Assembly (NCBI GenBank): GCA_958450365.1
Contig: CAUEEP010000912.1
Span: 982,501-1,046,500 of the forward strand
Reading direction: 5' to 3'
Source: Mesorhabditis belari
Taxonomy: Eukaryota; Nematoda; Chromadorea; Rhabditida; Rhabditidae
Length of the DNA: 64,000 nucleotides
Shown: piece after piece, positions 24,801-35,766 of the stretch
How the letters are laid out: each line of letters begins with the position of its first letter
How positions within the stretch are numbered: position 1 is the first letter of the stretch
Notes under the pieces: generated by a model
What the model was told of the DNA's origin: nothing
Seen by the model: the letters and a program-made list of their open reading frames with translations, nothing else
Database searches by the model: none
Program-made: the position numbers and the translations under genes

Positions 24801-27097
24801 CTGACGTCCGGATCGGATGTCCGGATCGGCCACGGACCTCTGGTCGGATTAGGACGTCCGAAACCGACCACAAGATAATCAATGGTCGGATACAGACGTC
24901 CGGATTCGATGCTGACGTCCGGATCGGATGTCCGGATCGGCCACGGACCTCTGGTCGGATTAGGACGTCCGAAACCGACCACAAGATAATCAATGGCCGG
25001 ATACAGACGTCCGGATTCGATGCTGACGTCCGGATCGGATGTCCGGATCGGCCACGGACCTCTGGTCGGATTAGGACGTCCGAAACCGACCACAAGATAA
25101 TCAATGGCCGGATACAGACGTCCGGATTCGATGCTGACGTCCGGATCGGCCACGGACCTTTGGTCGGATTCGGACGTAACATATATATAGTGCGTAACAA
25201 AATGATAGGTCCACCACGTTTTTTGCTCCAAAAACTAGGAATTTTGAATAAAAATTCAAGTTTTAACCAAAAACAAGTTCAAAATTTAGTTTCAATTCAA
25301 TTTGCATCAAAATGTTATTTAATCGGGAAAATATTGCGCTTTTTTTATGAGGAATTTTTGTTTACAAATAGTCAGGCAAGCATGCAACACGAAAAACTGC
25401 TTATTGGTCTAGAAAAAGAAAAAAATGCCATTCTAAAGATGTACACAAGAAATCCCGTTGTTACCTATTGGATTCAACGAGTTGACGCTTCTCTTCCCTC
25501 TCCGTCGCTCAATCCATTGCTCAGCTCTGTAAAATTACCAATTTACTTATAAAACGTGAAATAAGTTATTGACTTATAATTTTATTACTTTAGACTTGAA
25601 ATGAGTTACTTATTTACTTATTTATAATCTTATTATTTGTTATTCTTTAAAGCTTGTACTTGGAATTGTCAGTGATCGAGAGAAATCTCAGCAAATCCTC
25701 TTCAATTGTTCCTCCTCTGATCCTCTTTTGTCTTCTTCTCAACTTTCTTCTTTTCTTCTTTTCGGTTGTTTTTCGTTGTGGTCGGATGAGTTTTCTTTTC
25801 CATTCCTCATACGATAAACGATGTGTTGGCTTTCGGAAAGAGATTCTCGGTGTTGTGTTGCTTCTTTGAAGAGCGATCAGGACTCTCCGTTGAATCAAAA
25901 TTTTCTTAAGCAATGAGGGCTTTGACGGCTAAATAAAGCAAAAATCAAAAAAAAACTATTTTTGACCGATTTCTAAAATGACCCAAAACTATTTAAAAAC
26001 CTTGAACAAAGAAAGAGAATATTCCTTTCGACGATTCCTCTCGTTCAGCAGACGAACCACACAAACAGCCAGAGCACCGAGCTGCTGAAATATGTAATGT
26101 TTAAACCTTGATACAACAAAATCTAAATGCTAACTTTACTTGAAACCAGCTTTTAAAGCATTATCGAAATAGAGCAGTTTGAAACAAAACAAAACATTAC
26201 TATAAATTTAAACCATACACATTGACTTTGACAACTTTGACAAATCAATTGTCATAACAACAACTCTATTGAGCCACCGATTGAGCACGACTCTTCTCGG
26301 ATTGAAAGCATTCGACGAAATCACGGGTTTGAGAAAAATATAAGAAGAAGAAGAAGAAGCTGAGGAAGAAGATGAAGAAGAAGAAGAAGTAGAAGCAGGA
26401 GAAGAAGAAGAATAACTAGAATAAGTAGAAGAAGAATGAGTAGAAGAAGAAGAAGAAGAAGAAGAAAAAAGACATCTTTGATCTTTGACTAACTAATAAA
26501 TAGATAGTAGATCAGTGAGAACAGAAACATTAGCGATCGAACAAAATGTCTTATTGTCATTTCACTTTTAGCAACAAAAATTAAATTTTGTCACTGTAAA
26601 AAAAGATCTGAAAACTGACACAAGTTTGTATTATTGTGTGTTAATGTTTTAGTTTTCGTCAATGTGTTTTTTCTCTGCCATTCTCACCTTGACTCCTCGA
26701 ATGCACTCTTCATAGACAATCTTCTCGATTATTGGAAGATCTCTGTAGACATTCATTGCTTTAGCCTGAATTTTTTTTTGATTTTCTTATTATTTGAACA
26801 TTCTTATTATTTGAAACGTTTCTTGACATTTAAAACAAACCTTCAGCAATGCTTTTACACTCCAAACATGCCACTGATTCCCCAGTTCTTCTTGTTCAAC
26901 TTCCAAAACTTTTCTCGATTCATCACCATCATTTCCATGATCATTTCCAGCTATTAGTGTAAAAAATAAAGCTAAAAATATGATCATTAAAAGTTTACAG
27001 GAATATCATTACAAAGTAGTAGCCACATTTCACACAATCGTTTGAGATCAGCTTCCGGAGCAAAACCCTGGCATAAGAGTTTCTTTTGAAAGTGATC
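18860..27097 (-). CDS. MLT-10/moulting-cycle family protein (LSP repeats), 19 exons
   Basis: Exons on the minus strand, all joined in phase: 27013-27097, 26841-26950, 26688-26765, 26001-26084, 25660-25928, 25465-25526, 24445-24516, 24257-24374, 24090-24186, 23022-23180, 22870-22982, 22598-22770, 20610-20732, 20474-20530, 20307-20434, 19590-19685, 19185-19339, 19031-19115, 18860-18949 (TAA 18860-18862); 2154 bases, 717 codons plus stop. The family signature is clear: FSILSPSIFSIFPE and FFSPNLLSFHRDG, then DAILEASGASEVLDEVLGKM, then repeated LSP motifs (TLSPRAF, ILSPNAL, VLSPRAL, VLSPEAM, ILSPSILSPKF) ending ILSPAILGG. A highly basic segment lies in exon 5 and a furin-like RSKRQ at the start of exon 14. 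In C. elegans MLT-10 is a secreted cuticle-moulting factor of the hypodermis. The signal-peptide exon upstream of 27097 was not found. Confidence 0.85.
19721..20215 (-). mobile_element. mariner deletion derivative in an intron of the MLT-10-like gene
   Basis: Inverted ends start TAGGTTGTCCAGTT on both sides, about 495 bp apart. The minus strand codes only the first part of a mariner transposase (TKFRLRASLWYDFKLGKN; RQTTRELAE), broken by frameshifts. It lies inside the intron 19686-20306, leaving both splice sites intact. Confidence 0.85.
20845..21900 (+). mobile_element. two Tc1-like fragments inside an MLT-10-like intron
   Basis: At 20930-21150 a Tc1 C-terminal part reads SPDLNPIENLWGILVRNIYA and ends GASVDA before TAG. 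At 21381 a new N-terminal start reads MGRGKPLSRIEQMKIAILK with NRKIAKK, followed by stops and a bare C-terminal remnant to about 21790. Ends of the type GCAAAACGATAGGACC are near 21252 and CCTATAATTTTGCAAC near 21865. Both copies are inactive. Confidence 0.75.
21942..22410. mobile_element. MITE (TGTCGTAGCCGATTATGAA) as a head-to-head dimer
   Basis: Same family as 6887-7154. The segment 22125-22255 (GAGTGGGTCTACGAGCGTCC ...) folds onto 22249-22380, making a near-perfect palindrome, and further end copies lie at 21942 and 22100. It sits in the intron 20733-22597. Confidence 0.75.
23255..24057. mobile_element. pogo/Tigger-like remnant with inner minisatellite
   Basis: Outer motifs ACAGTCGACTCTCGTTATAA (23255) and GTCGACTCTCGATATAATAG (23322), with a weak inverse near 24035-24057 (CGCTATAAAAGACTGTATA). 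A few residues near 23460-23540 resemble the end of a Tigger transposase but are broken. Intron of the MLT-10-like gene. Confidence 0.35.
23612..23765. repeat. 17-bp minisatellite
   Basis: Tandem copies of AGCAGGAAACAGTTCAT, about nine units with single-base variants, inside the intron 23181-24089. Confidence 0.9.
24727..25178. repeat. 111-bp satellite, about four copies, GC- and CpG-rich
   Basis: Phase marks TGGTCGGATTAGGACGTCCG recur at 24841, 24952 and 25063, giving a 111-bp period; the first and last units are partial or variant. The unit is full of short inverted pieces (GACGTC, CGGATCGG/CCGATCCG-like, GGTCGG/CCGACC). Because 111 is a multiple of three, it opens long false frames on the minus strand. 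It lies in the intron 24517-25464. Confidence 0.95.
26344..26470. repeat. GAA/AGA microsatellite
   Basis: Imperfect (GAA)n tract in the MLT-10-like intron 26085-26687. Confidence 0.95.
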
Positions 27098-27854
27098 CTG
27101 AAAAGAGAACGGTAAAGGATTATGCCCTAACAAAAGAGCTCTTATTCAAGTCGTTGAAGATTATAGTTCAGAGACGAAGATGATACGGCAAAAACATTTT
27201 TCCCATGAGTGATCTGGTTATGCCGCTTATTTCAGCGGCATAACCAGGTTTTCAAGTTCATTTTAGCCTAACCTAAAATGAACTTGAACATAGAGAATCT
27301 CTCCGACAAATATTGACCGAATCACATCCAAATAACCGCATCGTTAAACTAAGCTAAGCAAACTAAGCAAACTTTCAAACATTTTTAATACAATTGTAAC
27401 GTTCCTTTATTTGCTATTAGTTGCTAGTTGCTAAAAAGTTACTAAGATTGTTAATGATAGAAAGTTTCAATGTTTTAAAGCTCTCGTTATAACTCAAATC
27501 TCAAAAGTCTTCAGCTAACGATTAAGAGATCAACCTTAAAGTTCAAAATCTTCTACTGTACAGTAGTCTCAAGAAAAGAATGATGTTTGAGTGAAACAGA
27601 CAACTGATCCAATGTTTGAGGAAAAGACAGTTTTACAGTCAACTTTTAGGGTCAACGCAACTTTCGAATCGTAGTGGAGCGTGAAGAAAGAGAAAAGAAA
27701 GGCGAAAAACCAAGCCCAACTTACAATAAAGCTATCCAATAGGCCATGAAATCAAGCGTGAAGTCGAATTTGAAATGAGAATTGGAGAGAAAAGAAAGTT
27801 GACAAGGTGAGAGTACGTGTGCACCCGTTCAGTGCACCCAAAACAGCAAAAGGG

Positions 27855-28111
27855 CAACTTTCTGATCGAAAAGTGCTCGAGTTCAATCTACCAAAAGGAT
27901 ACGATTGGGGGAAACTTGACCTGCTGTCCAGCACGGGAAAACAAAGTTCAAAGTCTGAATTTGTTTAAAATCTAAGCGATCTTCTTAACACGCTTTTCAA
28001 AAGTTACTCAACATCAAAAGTTACTTTTCAAGGCAAAGCATCTCAATATCAAACGATTTCTGAGATGAATACAAACAAAAACCTTGTTTATAAACAAACA
28101 ACACCGAAAAG
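27855..28111. repeat. 257-bp direct duplication, copy A
   Basis: From CAACTTTCTGATCGAAAAG to ACAACACCGAAAAG, nearly identical to 28455-28710. A shorter piece (AGTGCACCCAAAACAGCAAA) at 27833 also recurs at 28111. No coding frame is shared convincingly. The stretch upstream of the MLT-10-like gene should hold its missing first exon and promoter. Confidence 0.85.
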
Positions 28112-28454
28112 TGCACCCAAAACAGCAAAAGAGCAACTTATTTTCGGCGGGCAAATTTTTGATCCTTTGTCACTTTCTCCTGATTTCATGACTTCCTTAT
28201 TAAATGAAATTTCTGAGCCACCATTTACCATTACCATATGGACCACCACCATGAGACTTTTGCCATAAAATTAAAACTTTGTACTGGCGTCGTGGTCCAT
28301 AATATTTACTATTAGGATAACTACAAATTTAAACCATACGCTTTAAACTTTCTTGATCTTGATCAGAGTTTCTTTGGAAAAATGGGACACTTCTTTAAAA
28401 AAGGCTAGTTAAAAACCTCTTGTATTAGCATATAATGATCACAGATTACACAGG

Positions 28455-28710
28455 CAACTTTCTGATCGAAAAGTGCTCGAGTTCAATCTACCAATGATCA
28501 CGATTGGGGGAAACTTGATCTGTTGTTCAGTTCGGGAAAACAAAGTTCAAAGTCTGAATTTGTTTAGAATCTAAGAGATCTTCTTAACACGCTTTTCAAA
28601 AGTTACTCACCATCAAAAGTTACTTTTCAAGGCAAAGCATCTCAATATCAAACGATTTCTGAGATGAATACAAGCAAAAACCTTGTTTATAAACAAACAA
28701 CACCGAAAAG
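28455..28710. repeat. 257-bp direct duplication, copy B
   Basis: Second copy of 27855-28111, with a few substitutions and no large indels. The 28711-29096 stretch after it contains a foldback-arm relic at 28903-29000 and no gene. Confidence 0.85.
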
Positions 28711-29096
28711 AAAATTCCCGTCTTAAGAAGTCGTGTAGCTCTGAGTTAACCGCCAAATCTATTAGACGTTTATCGGACTGTTTTTTTGTGTTAATTAACC
28801 TTTTTAACAGACTTAACCCCGGCCTGATGCAATCTTTTGTTCCTTTGTTTTTACTGCTTCATTTGTTTTTACACTTTTTGAGTGGAAAAGGTGACGCACA
28901 TCGGCGCGAAAATGCGTTTTCTATCGGATTTTTCTGGGAGTATCTTTTTTAGATGCGGAAAATTGTGCTGATTCCGAATCTGAAGGAATTTTTCATGACG
29001 TCATGACGGGTTCAATTCCTCTAAGGATAAAATCTTTTGTTTTCTCTGTTTTTTTTACACTTTTAACGAAATTATGTTCAATTTACTATATATATA

Positions 29097-30361
29097 TTAG
29101 GTTGGTGCAGATGAAACTTCCGTCACACTTGTTTGTTTACATTTTGAACCTAATAAAAGTTTTTATTGAAGATATTTGTCTATCTGAAAGAGCGTCTCTT
29201 TGCGCGTCTTTTGATATCTAAGACTTATGCGTTTTACTTAATTTGAAGTAATTTTTAGCTTCTAGAAAATGGTTGACGAAAAATTTCGAGTGCGGGTTTG
29301 CTTGTTGTATGATTTTAAACAAGGCAGAACGCCTACGGAATCTCATCGTGCTCTGTGCAAAGCATTCAGCGATGACGTGTTGTCCGAACGTCAATGCCGG
29401 ACTTGGTTTCAGCGCTTCGAGAGACGGTGATGAGAGTTTGGAAGACGAAAAACGCGGGAATCCACCTCAAATTGTCGACAACGATGAGTTGAAGAACGCT
29501 ATCGAATCGGATCCATGCCAAACAACTCGGGAGCCTGCAGAGCTGTTTGACTGCGACCATACAACCATTCTCCGCCATTTGCACGCAATTGGTAAGACGA
29601 ATCGGTGTGGAAAATGGGTGCCACATCAGCTCAGCGACGCAAACAAAGCGACTCGAGCTACAATGGCTGGAATTCTCGTCCGCCGCGCAAAGACCGCCGG
29701 TTTTCTCGACTCCATTGTTACGGCAGATGAAAAGTGGATATGTTACGACAACACAACAAGAAAACGGCAGTGGTTGGACGCCGGTGAACCGCCAAAACCG
29801 ACTCCCAAACCGAATGTCCACTGAAAAAAGGTGATGCTTTGTATTTGGTGGAATAGTAAAGGTCTCGTGTATTTTGAGGTGCTGGATTCGGGCCAAAGAG
29901 TCACGGCGGATCTCTACAAAGCCCAATTGAGCCGCGTGGACCAGGCATTGCGTCGTCAAGGCAATAACACGGCGACTACAAAATTCCTCAACGATAACGC
30001 TCGACCCCACATCGCAAAGATCACCCAGCAGAAAATCGAGGAATTGGGCTGGGAAGTTCTGCCTCATCCGCCATATAGCCCGGATTTGGCCCCATCCGAC
30101 TACCACTTGTTTCGGTCGATGCAGCACTCTCTAGCAGAAAAAAAATTCAAAAACCGCGAAGAAGTTGAAATCTGGGTGTCCAACTTCTTCGAGTCGCAGT
30201 TGCCCGAGTTCTTCGAAAAGGGCATCCATTCTCTGCGTGGAAGATGGCAAAGAGTCATTGATAATGATGGCGAATATCTTTTGGATTGAGGTTCTGTATT
30301 AGGATTTTTATAATAAATTTTGTTTATGGTTCCAACGGAAGTTTCATCTGCACCAACCTAA
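29097..30361 (+). mobile_element. mariner element 6, full length, 27-bp perfect ends
   Basis: 1265 bp between TA sites with identical 27-bp inverted ends starting TTAGGTTGGTGCAGATGAAA. It carries one transposase gene (29269-30289) with two lesions and is the best preserved element in the window. It lies in intergenic DNA. Confidence 0.95.
29269..30289 (+). pseudogene. mariner transposase, one frameshift and one stop
   Basis: ATG 29269 opens the frame (VDEKFRVRVCLLYDFKQG). Near 29418 one extra base, compared with the element at 1561, moves the reading by +1. The shifted frame then continues to TGA 29822-29824, where the sister copy has GGA, and resumes in the same frame to TGA 30287-30289. 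Motifs: TWFQRF, ITADEKW-like VTADEKW (first Asp), FLNDNARPH (second Asp, with Asn where the family has His), LAPSDYHLF (third Asp). Length without lesions matches the usual mariner size of about 340 residues. Confidence 0.9.
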
Positions 30362-30499
30362 TAAAAGGCAAATGTCCGTCCGCACGGCCGAAATCGCCCC
30401 CAGTGAGCCGATTTAAATAATTTTTTCTTTGTTAGATAGGGAATTTTATTTCGTTCTGTAGCTCGTCATTTAAATTTTTTAAAGCAAAAATCGGGTACC

Positions 30500-30900
30500 T
30501 ACCGTAAATACTGTAATACATCCCTCGTACAGTCGCGTACCCTCGTACTTTTCGACAAAACGATCACTAAAAACATTAAAAGCAAGTTTTCTGCATTCTT
30601 ACGTTAAAGATCTGATAATTTTAGAGTTCACATAAGAATTGCTGATCTTAAAAGCTATAGTTCTAATACATTTTTAGGTAATGAATACCGTATATACTGT
30701 AATAGTGCCCCAACCCCCTCGTACAGTCGCGTAGTCGCAAAAGCTTTTTAGTATTTCGTTTTTTTCAAAGCGCCGGTACTTTCAAAAAATGCGTCTTTGG
30801 TATCAAAAATAGCTGAAATTCAGGGCTATTTTTTGATACCTAAGCGCCCATTGTAGCAGAAACCAGTGTCGAGAAACACTCGTTCAAAGCTAGACTACTA
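30500..30900. mobile_element. partial copies of the TACCGTAAATACTG MITE
   Basis: An end fragment at 30500-30545 and a longer copy from 30688 to about 30898. The second is cut after GCTAGACTAC and followed by sequence (30898-31032) from the foldback family seen at 40350-40440. Confidence 0.75.
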
Positions 30901-31031
30901 ATTTGGATATAAGCTTCATTTTTGATTCTCTACAACTTTCCATTCACACCAAAATGGGTTTCTTTGGAAGAAAGTGTGAGAACTGTGCACATATGGAAAC
31001 TAGCCGCTGAGTCATAATCCCCAACCCAATA

Positions 31032-31410
31032 GATGGCTTTATTGAATAAATGTTTCTGTTTGAAATTGACTCATTACTTATCAGTCAAACCAATATATGT
31101 GATAGACTCGTTGTTAATAGAAAACCGAGCTCAAAGATGCTTACCGTAAATACTGTAATAGTGCCCCAACCCCCTCGTACAGTCGCGTAGTCGCAAAAGT
31201 TTTTTAGTATTTCATTTTTTCAAAGCGCCCGTACTTTCAAAAGATGCGTCTTTGGTATCAAAAAATAGCTGAAATTCAGGGCTATTTTTTGATACCTAAG
31301 CGCGCATTGTAGCAGAAACCAGTGTCAAGAAACACTCGTTCAAAGCTAGACTACACAACACTCCGCACCGTCATTATGGGGGTGGGGTACTATTACAGTA
31401 TTTACGGTAT
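31032..31410. mobile_element. intact 269-bp MITE with shared left flank
   Basis: Ends TACCGTAAATACTGTAATAG at 31142 and the complement at 31391-31410. The flank 31032-31141 matches 13647-13757, so the duplicated unit is larger than the MITE. It contains the empty site CGCACCGTCATTATGGG at 31363. Confidence 0.8.
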
Positions 31411-31959
31411 GGGCGGTTGTGTGGGCGAGAGACGGTCGCGCTACCTACTGCGAGGGGAGGGGAAACGGCTTAAACTAACTAGAGAGCTCAAACTATGCGT
31501 TAGCCCCAAAACATCCAGCCAGAAACATCCATTCGGCTGGTCTTGATTAATACTCTGTTAATCGTTGGTTAGCCAATTTACCCCACCAACGGGAGTGTTG
31601 AAAGGGAGAAAATACATCGTTTTTGCTTCAATCAGTGCTTCCATTTTTGATGTCGGCCATCCGTTGTCCATCGCTCTTTGTAAAAAAGCGTCATAGCCTT
31701 TGTCGGGTTGCCGTAATTTTTTGCGGCTTTCACTTCTTTCTCCTTTCCTCTGAGTTGAAAAACTGTAAGACTGAAAACATTACATTAGCATTACAATTAT
31801 ACATATGCTGACTATGTGAAGTATTTTTTTCAAGGTTTTTTAGAGCGTCCAAAAGTACCGTTACCTTGCCGACCGTATCTTCCGAGACTCTTCGAAATTT
31901 CAATCATTCAACCGTAAATTGATTGGGTTTTTTCTTTGATCTGTCTTCGAAATTAGGTG

Positions 31960-32505
31960 TTCCTAATTTGTCCTATTGTCATCCAGTGTTTCCCATCTTG
32001 GTTGTTCCTGGTTCAAAGTCTTCGACTTGCTTGTGCTGGTGGTGGTTGCACTCTAGCCATCCTTTCTCTGACCGTCGCTGCCACTCTTGTGCTTCACCTC
32101 GTTGCTGGTCTTCCGATGGGCCTCTTCTGGTCTCGTGGTAGCCACTCTGTGATCCGTATCGTCCATCTGTCGTTCGTTCTTCTGGCTACGTGACCGGCCC
32201 ATTTGAGTCTTTTCTCTCGAACACTTCCACTGGATCTCTGAGTCCCGAGAGCTGGCGCATATCCGTACTTCTTAGGTCTTGGTCGAGCTGCGTCTTCCTA
32301 TTGTGCCCGAGGAGGTTCCTTTCAAGGGCTCGATGCGTCGTTCTCAGGGCTCGTTCAGTGGTCTGTGTCGTGGTCCAGGTCGCTGTCCCGTAGCAGAGTG
32401 CCGGGAGGACGGTGCTGTCGAAGAGGTGTGCCCGAGTCCTCTGGTGATTCTTGAGTATCTTTTTGACTTCTTTGATGCCTCCTAGTGCTGTCCAGGCCCC
32501 TCTTT
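31960..32505 (-). pseudogene. RTE-like non-LTR retrotransposon, 3' fragment
   Basis: Read on the minus strand the sequence gives LFDSTVLPALCYGTATWTTT, then TTHRALERNLLG, then LKWAGHVARRTNDRWTIRI and EWLPRDQKRPIGRP. This is the typical C-terminal part of RTE/BovB-type reverse transcriptases (the YG.ETW and KWAGHVAR motifs). A frameshift near 32225 and stops downstream disable it; the endonuclease and the catalytic RT core are missing. It has higher GC than its surroundings. The plus-strand frames over it are shadows. Confidence 0.85.
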
Positions 32506-35500
32506 TGCAGCTTTATTCACTTTTGAATTCCCGGTTTCCTTTTTTAAACTTCCTGTTCGATTGGTAGCGTTTAAAAGCCGAAGTTAGCCAAGGTCTCTGT
32601 CTGGTCGGGTTATCTCAGGTAAAACTCGATAAATTCAATAGTGTCCTAGTATTAGATGCGTTTTATCAAATGCAACGCAAGGAACTCGATCGTTTTCCCA
32701 ATTCAGATTCTATTCCACCCACAACCTTTCCCTTCACCAATGACCAAATCCCGGAATACCCATGTTGTTATCATCTATTTTTGCTCAAAATCCCGGAAAA
32801 ACTCGTGATTACAAATTTCCGTCATTCAGATTCAGATTTAGCTCCAAAATGATGTAGGCTAAATTTCCGAAATAAAAAGCTTTATTATTATTATCACTTT
32901 CAGTCATTCATGAACACTGGCAACAAAAAATTATCGGAATTGAGTGAATTATCGGGCGGATAAGTGAATTTTGTCAATCTTTCAATTTTTTGAGTCTGAA
33001 ATCATAAAATACGGCAAGCTAGTAGGAATTTTTGTGAAAAAAAACCTGGGGAAATGATGTGATTTTGATGAGTTTTCTTTTTGCATTTTGGAAATCGGCT
33101 AAACGATTCGTAATGGGCTTATTTTTGGATGCGAAAACTTTGCACCTGAATTTTGGAACCAATTTCAGCAGCAATCTGATTTCACCCAGCTTTTTCAAAG
33201 CATTTCGAATTCGAACGATATGGCTTTTTAGTTCCATAATTGGAAAAGTTCTAAAATGGTAAATGTCAAAGGTTTTGCCCATGTCTAGCCAGTACTTTGC
33301 TTGTAATTTAGGTTCGAAAAGTCTTGTCGCGTGCTATTTGCATTGAGGTCACTTTTTTGTTCATTTTAGAATTCAAATAACTCATTGGTACCAGTTTTGC
33401 TAGGATAGAGTTGCAAAAAATTCTCCATAAGCATACCGTTACTTCACCGAGTATTGACAAACAATAATTCTTGCCTGATTGAGTCCAAACACACCGTATA
33501 AGCTTGCTCAAGTTCCCTTAATCAGTCTAGATAGGCTTAATCCTCATTCTTCTGTTAGTTGTGATTCTTTACTAACTGGTAGAAGTAATTTGGGTTATTG
33601 TAATATCTGCTAAAAGGGTTGCAGGTTACGGTAGCCGAATTAAGTTGAGGGCCTTAAATGGGTATAGTCAAAACTTGTTGACCAAAGATCTCGCGTTTTC
33701 AATGCGTCCTGCAAAAACTAAGACCGGATTCGAAGCCGGCCTGAGAATTGCATCGGATGGGCTGACCAGTCCATCACCAACCATTTTCTCGTCAGCACTA
33801 TTCTCTTAACATGAGAAACAAAGAAAGAACATGAGAAAGAACATTTATTGTATTCAAAATCGCCAGCAGGGCCAGTTAGTTAGCTGAATTTTATGCAAAT
33901 GATTACTAATTCGAATTTTGCAGGAGTAAGATGAACAAGTAAACAAGTACTCTTGGAACAATCATGTAACTTGAAGGGCAGAAAGCTTTTATCGAAACAT
34001 TCCCCACTTTGATTTCAATGCAAGAGTTCAGAAACTCGTATAGACGACGAAAAAATCTATTCCTTAAATGAGGATTCCCACTGATCGTTGTCCAGAGAAA
34101 GGCTCTTTTCTTTGAAAAAACCGCCTTGAGAAATTTCCGTAATTAGAAGGTCATTCCCTTGAAAAGAGGCCAAGAAACAGAGAAAAATAGCTCTAGATGA
34201 TGTTTGACAGGGAAATTTCTCTCAATGATTATTTTGGGGTTCGAAAATGGAGAAAAATGGACGAGAATATTTGATGGCTTTGATGAGATCACAACTATTC
34301 TTGGATCGTTCTTTAGTTTTTGTCTGGTAGGACTTGAGTCATTTGTTTTCTGTTGCCAAAAATTTTTGATTAGGTCAAATTTCAGCTTCCGAAAACGTCC
34401 ATGAGGACGTCAAAACCGTCAACCCGTCAAGTTCAACGACATAGATCAAGAGAAAAAGCCGATTGTAGGAAAAAGCATTGCGTTTAGCAAAGAGACATTG
34501 AAAAATGCTAAATGAGTAACAATAACAATAACAATTGACTGTTTAAAAGACATTGTTAGTACATTTATCAGCCGGCCATTGAATGGGTTACTAAAAAAAA
34601 GCACTAGGGAAGTCTGAGCTAAACCAAGTTTTCTTAAAAACATCAGAGTTGGATGCAGTGTTGTTTTATTCTAGATGCAGTTTTCTATCAAAGCGGCAGA
34701 TTGCACGGAAGGCAATTTTCCAATCAAACCAGGCAAGCTAGATAAGGACAGAACCCCTTATCTGTTTTTTTGGTCATGTTGACTTGAATTCTGGCCTGAA
34801 CTGGTCAGAGCTTTGTTCTGCTGGACTGTGGAGGTTGTGGACTAGCCTAAAGTTAAAATAGAGCGAATTCAAGCGGTTAAACAACAATGAAACCAAAAGG
34901 GAAGGGATCGAACCTGAGCAAGAACTTGATAGCCTGTTTCGAGACTCCTATCCACTAAACAAGACTCCTATCCACTACACTCCACGCTTACATTCCGAGA
35001 CGGTGAAAGAACTTTTATATCGGGACTGATTTTTGCCCTCTAATTGAACCAGATTCCACGCATTTCCGAATCATTTTGCAAAAACGAATAGCGTAAATCG
35101 GCGATCAGCGTAAATCAGCGTAAATCAGCGTAAATCAGCGTAAATCAGCGTAAATCAGCGTAAAACAGCGTAAATTAGCGTAAATCATCGGAATCAGTGC
35201 AAAATTGTGCGTCGTATGGTATATGACTCATGTCATTTGGCCACCTCAACCTTGTAACCGTCCCATGTCAGAAGCAAAAGCTGAACCTGACGTTTTACTA
35301 GCTTACAAGCTTAAGATCTCGATTGGAACTTCTTGAAATGTATCACATTGAAAGTGGGGTTTATTCTGCGATTTCTAGTTGATGCCCGAACATTTATTTA
35401 CTTTCACTTCGTGCCACTAGTGATTGACTTGAGCCTTGAGCCGTAAAAACTTGAGAATCCGCTCGTCATTCTCTGTTTTAGGGTCTTCTGACATTGAAAA

Positions 35501-35613
35501 GAGTCTTTTGGCTCTGAAAAGAGTGACAACACTATGCACCTCAATAGAATAAATCTAATTTCAAATCAAATCACCTAAACAACTCCCCAAGCCTATTCTC
35601 TCCACCCGAATTC
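32506..35613. other. intergenic stretch with no recognisable gene
   Basis: I see no supported coding exon. It contains tRNA-like pieces at about 33698-33772 (CTTCGAATCCGG on minus) and 34893-34990 (TAGTGGATAGGAGTC ... CAGGTTCGATCC on minus) and a 10-bp minisatellite (GCGTAAATCA) at 35100-35180. The upstream region of the flp-5-like gene lies at its right end. Confidence 0.5.
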
Positions 35614-35766
35614 TTGAATTCCTTTTGGAGTGGGCGTGGCTTGAATCCCCATCTTCACTCCTCCCCTTTCGGGACTCCCATCCGAGCCTCTCCATCTCCA
35701 TCTCTTCACTTGATTCGGGTGCTCATTCGGTGTGCCCCTCCAACTCAATCTACCATTTCCTTAATC

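Noticed and set aside
24697..25231. Two overlapping 167- and 170-codon minus frames with repeated residues
   Set aside because: They arise from the 111-bp satellite, whose period is a multiple of three; the unit reads open in two frames equally and overlaps an intron of the MLT-10-like gene.
25160..25552. 130-codon plus frame
   Set aside because: It overlaps, in antisense, the well-phased exon 25465-25526 of the MLT-10-like gene and a Tc1-like end.
26255..26312. Extra exon of the MLT-10-like gene
   Set aside because: The frame is open, but no AG acceptor is visible and the neighbouring exons already join in phase 0.
29366..30127. 253-codon minus-strand frame
   Set aside because: Antisense shadow of the mariner transposase.
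31923..32485. Several plus-strand frames, Ser/Cys-rich
   Set aside because: They are antisense to the RTE-like reverse transcriptase fragment.
35614..35766. Longer N-terminus for the flp-5-like protein from ATG 35614
   Set aside because: It would add about 50 residues before the signal peptide; the start at 35767 gives a normal secretory N-terminus.
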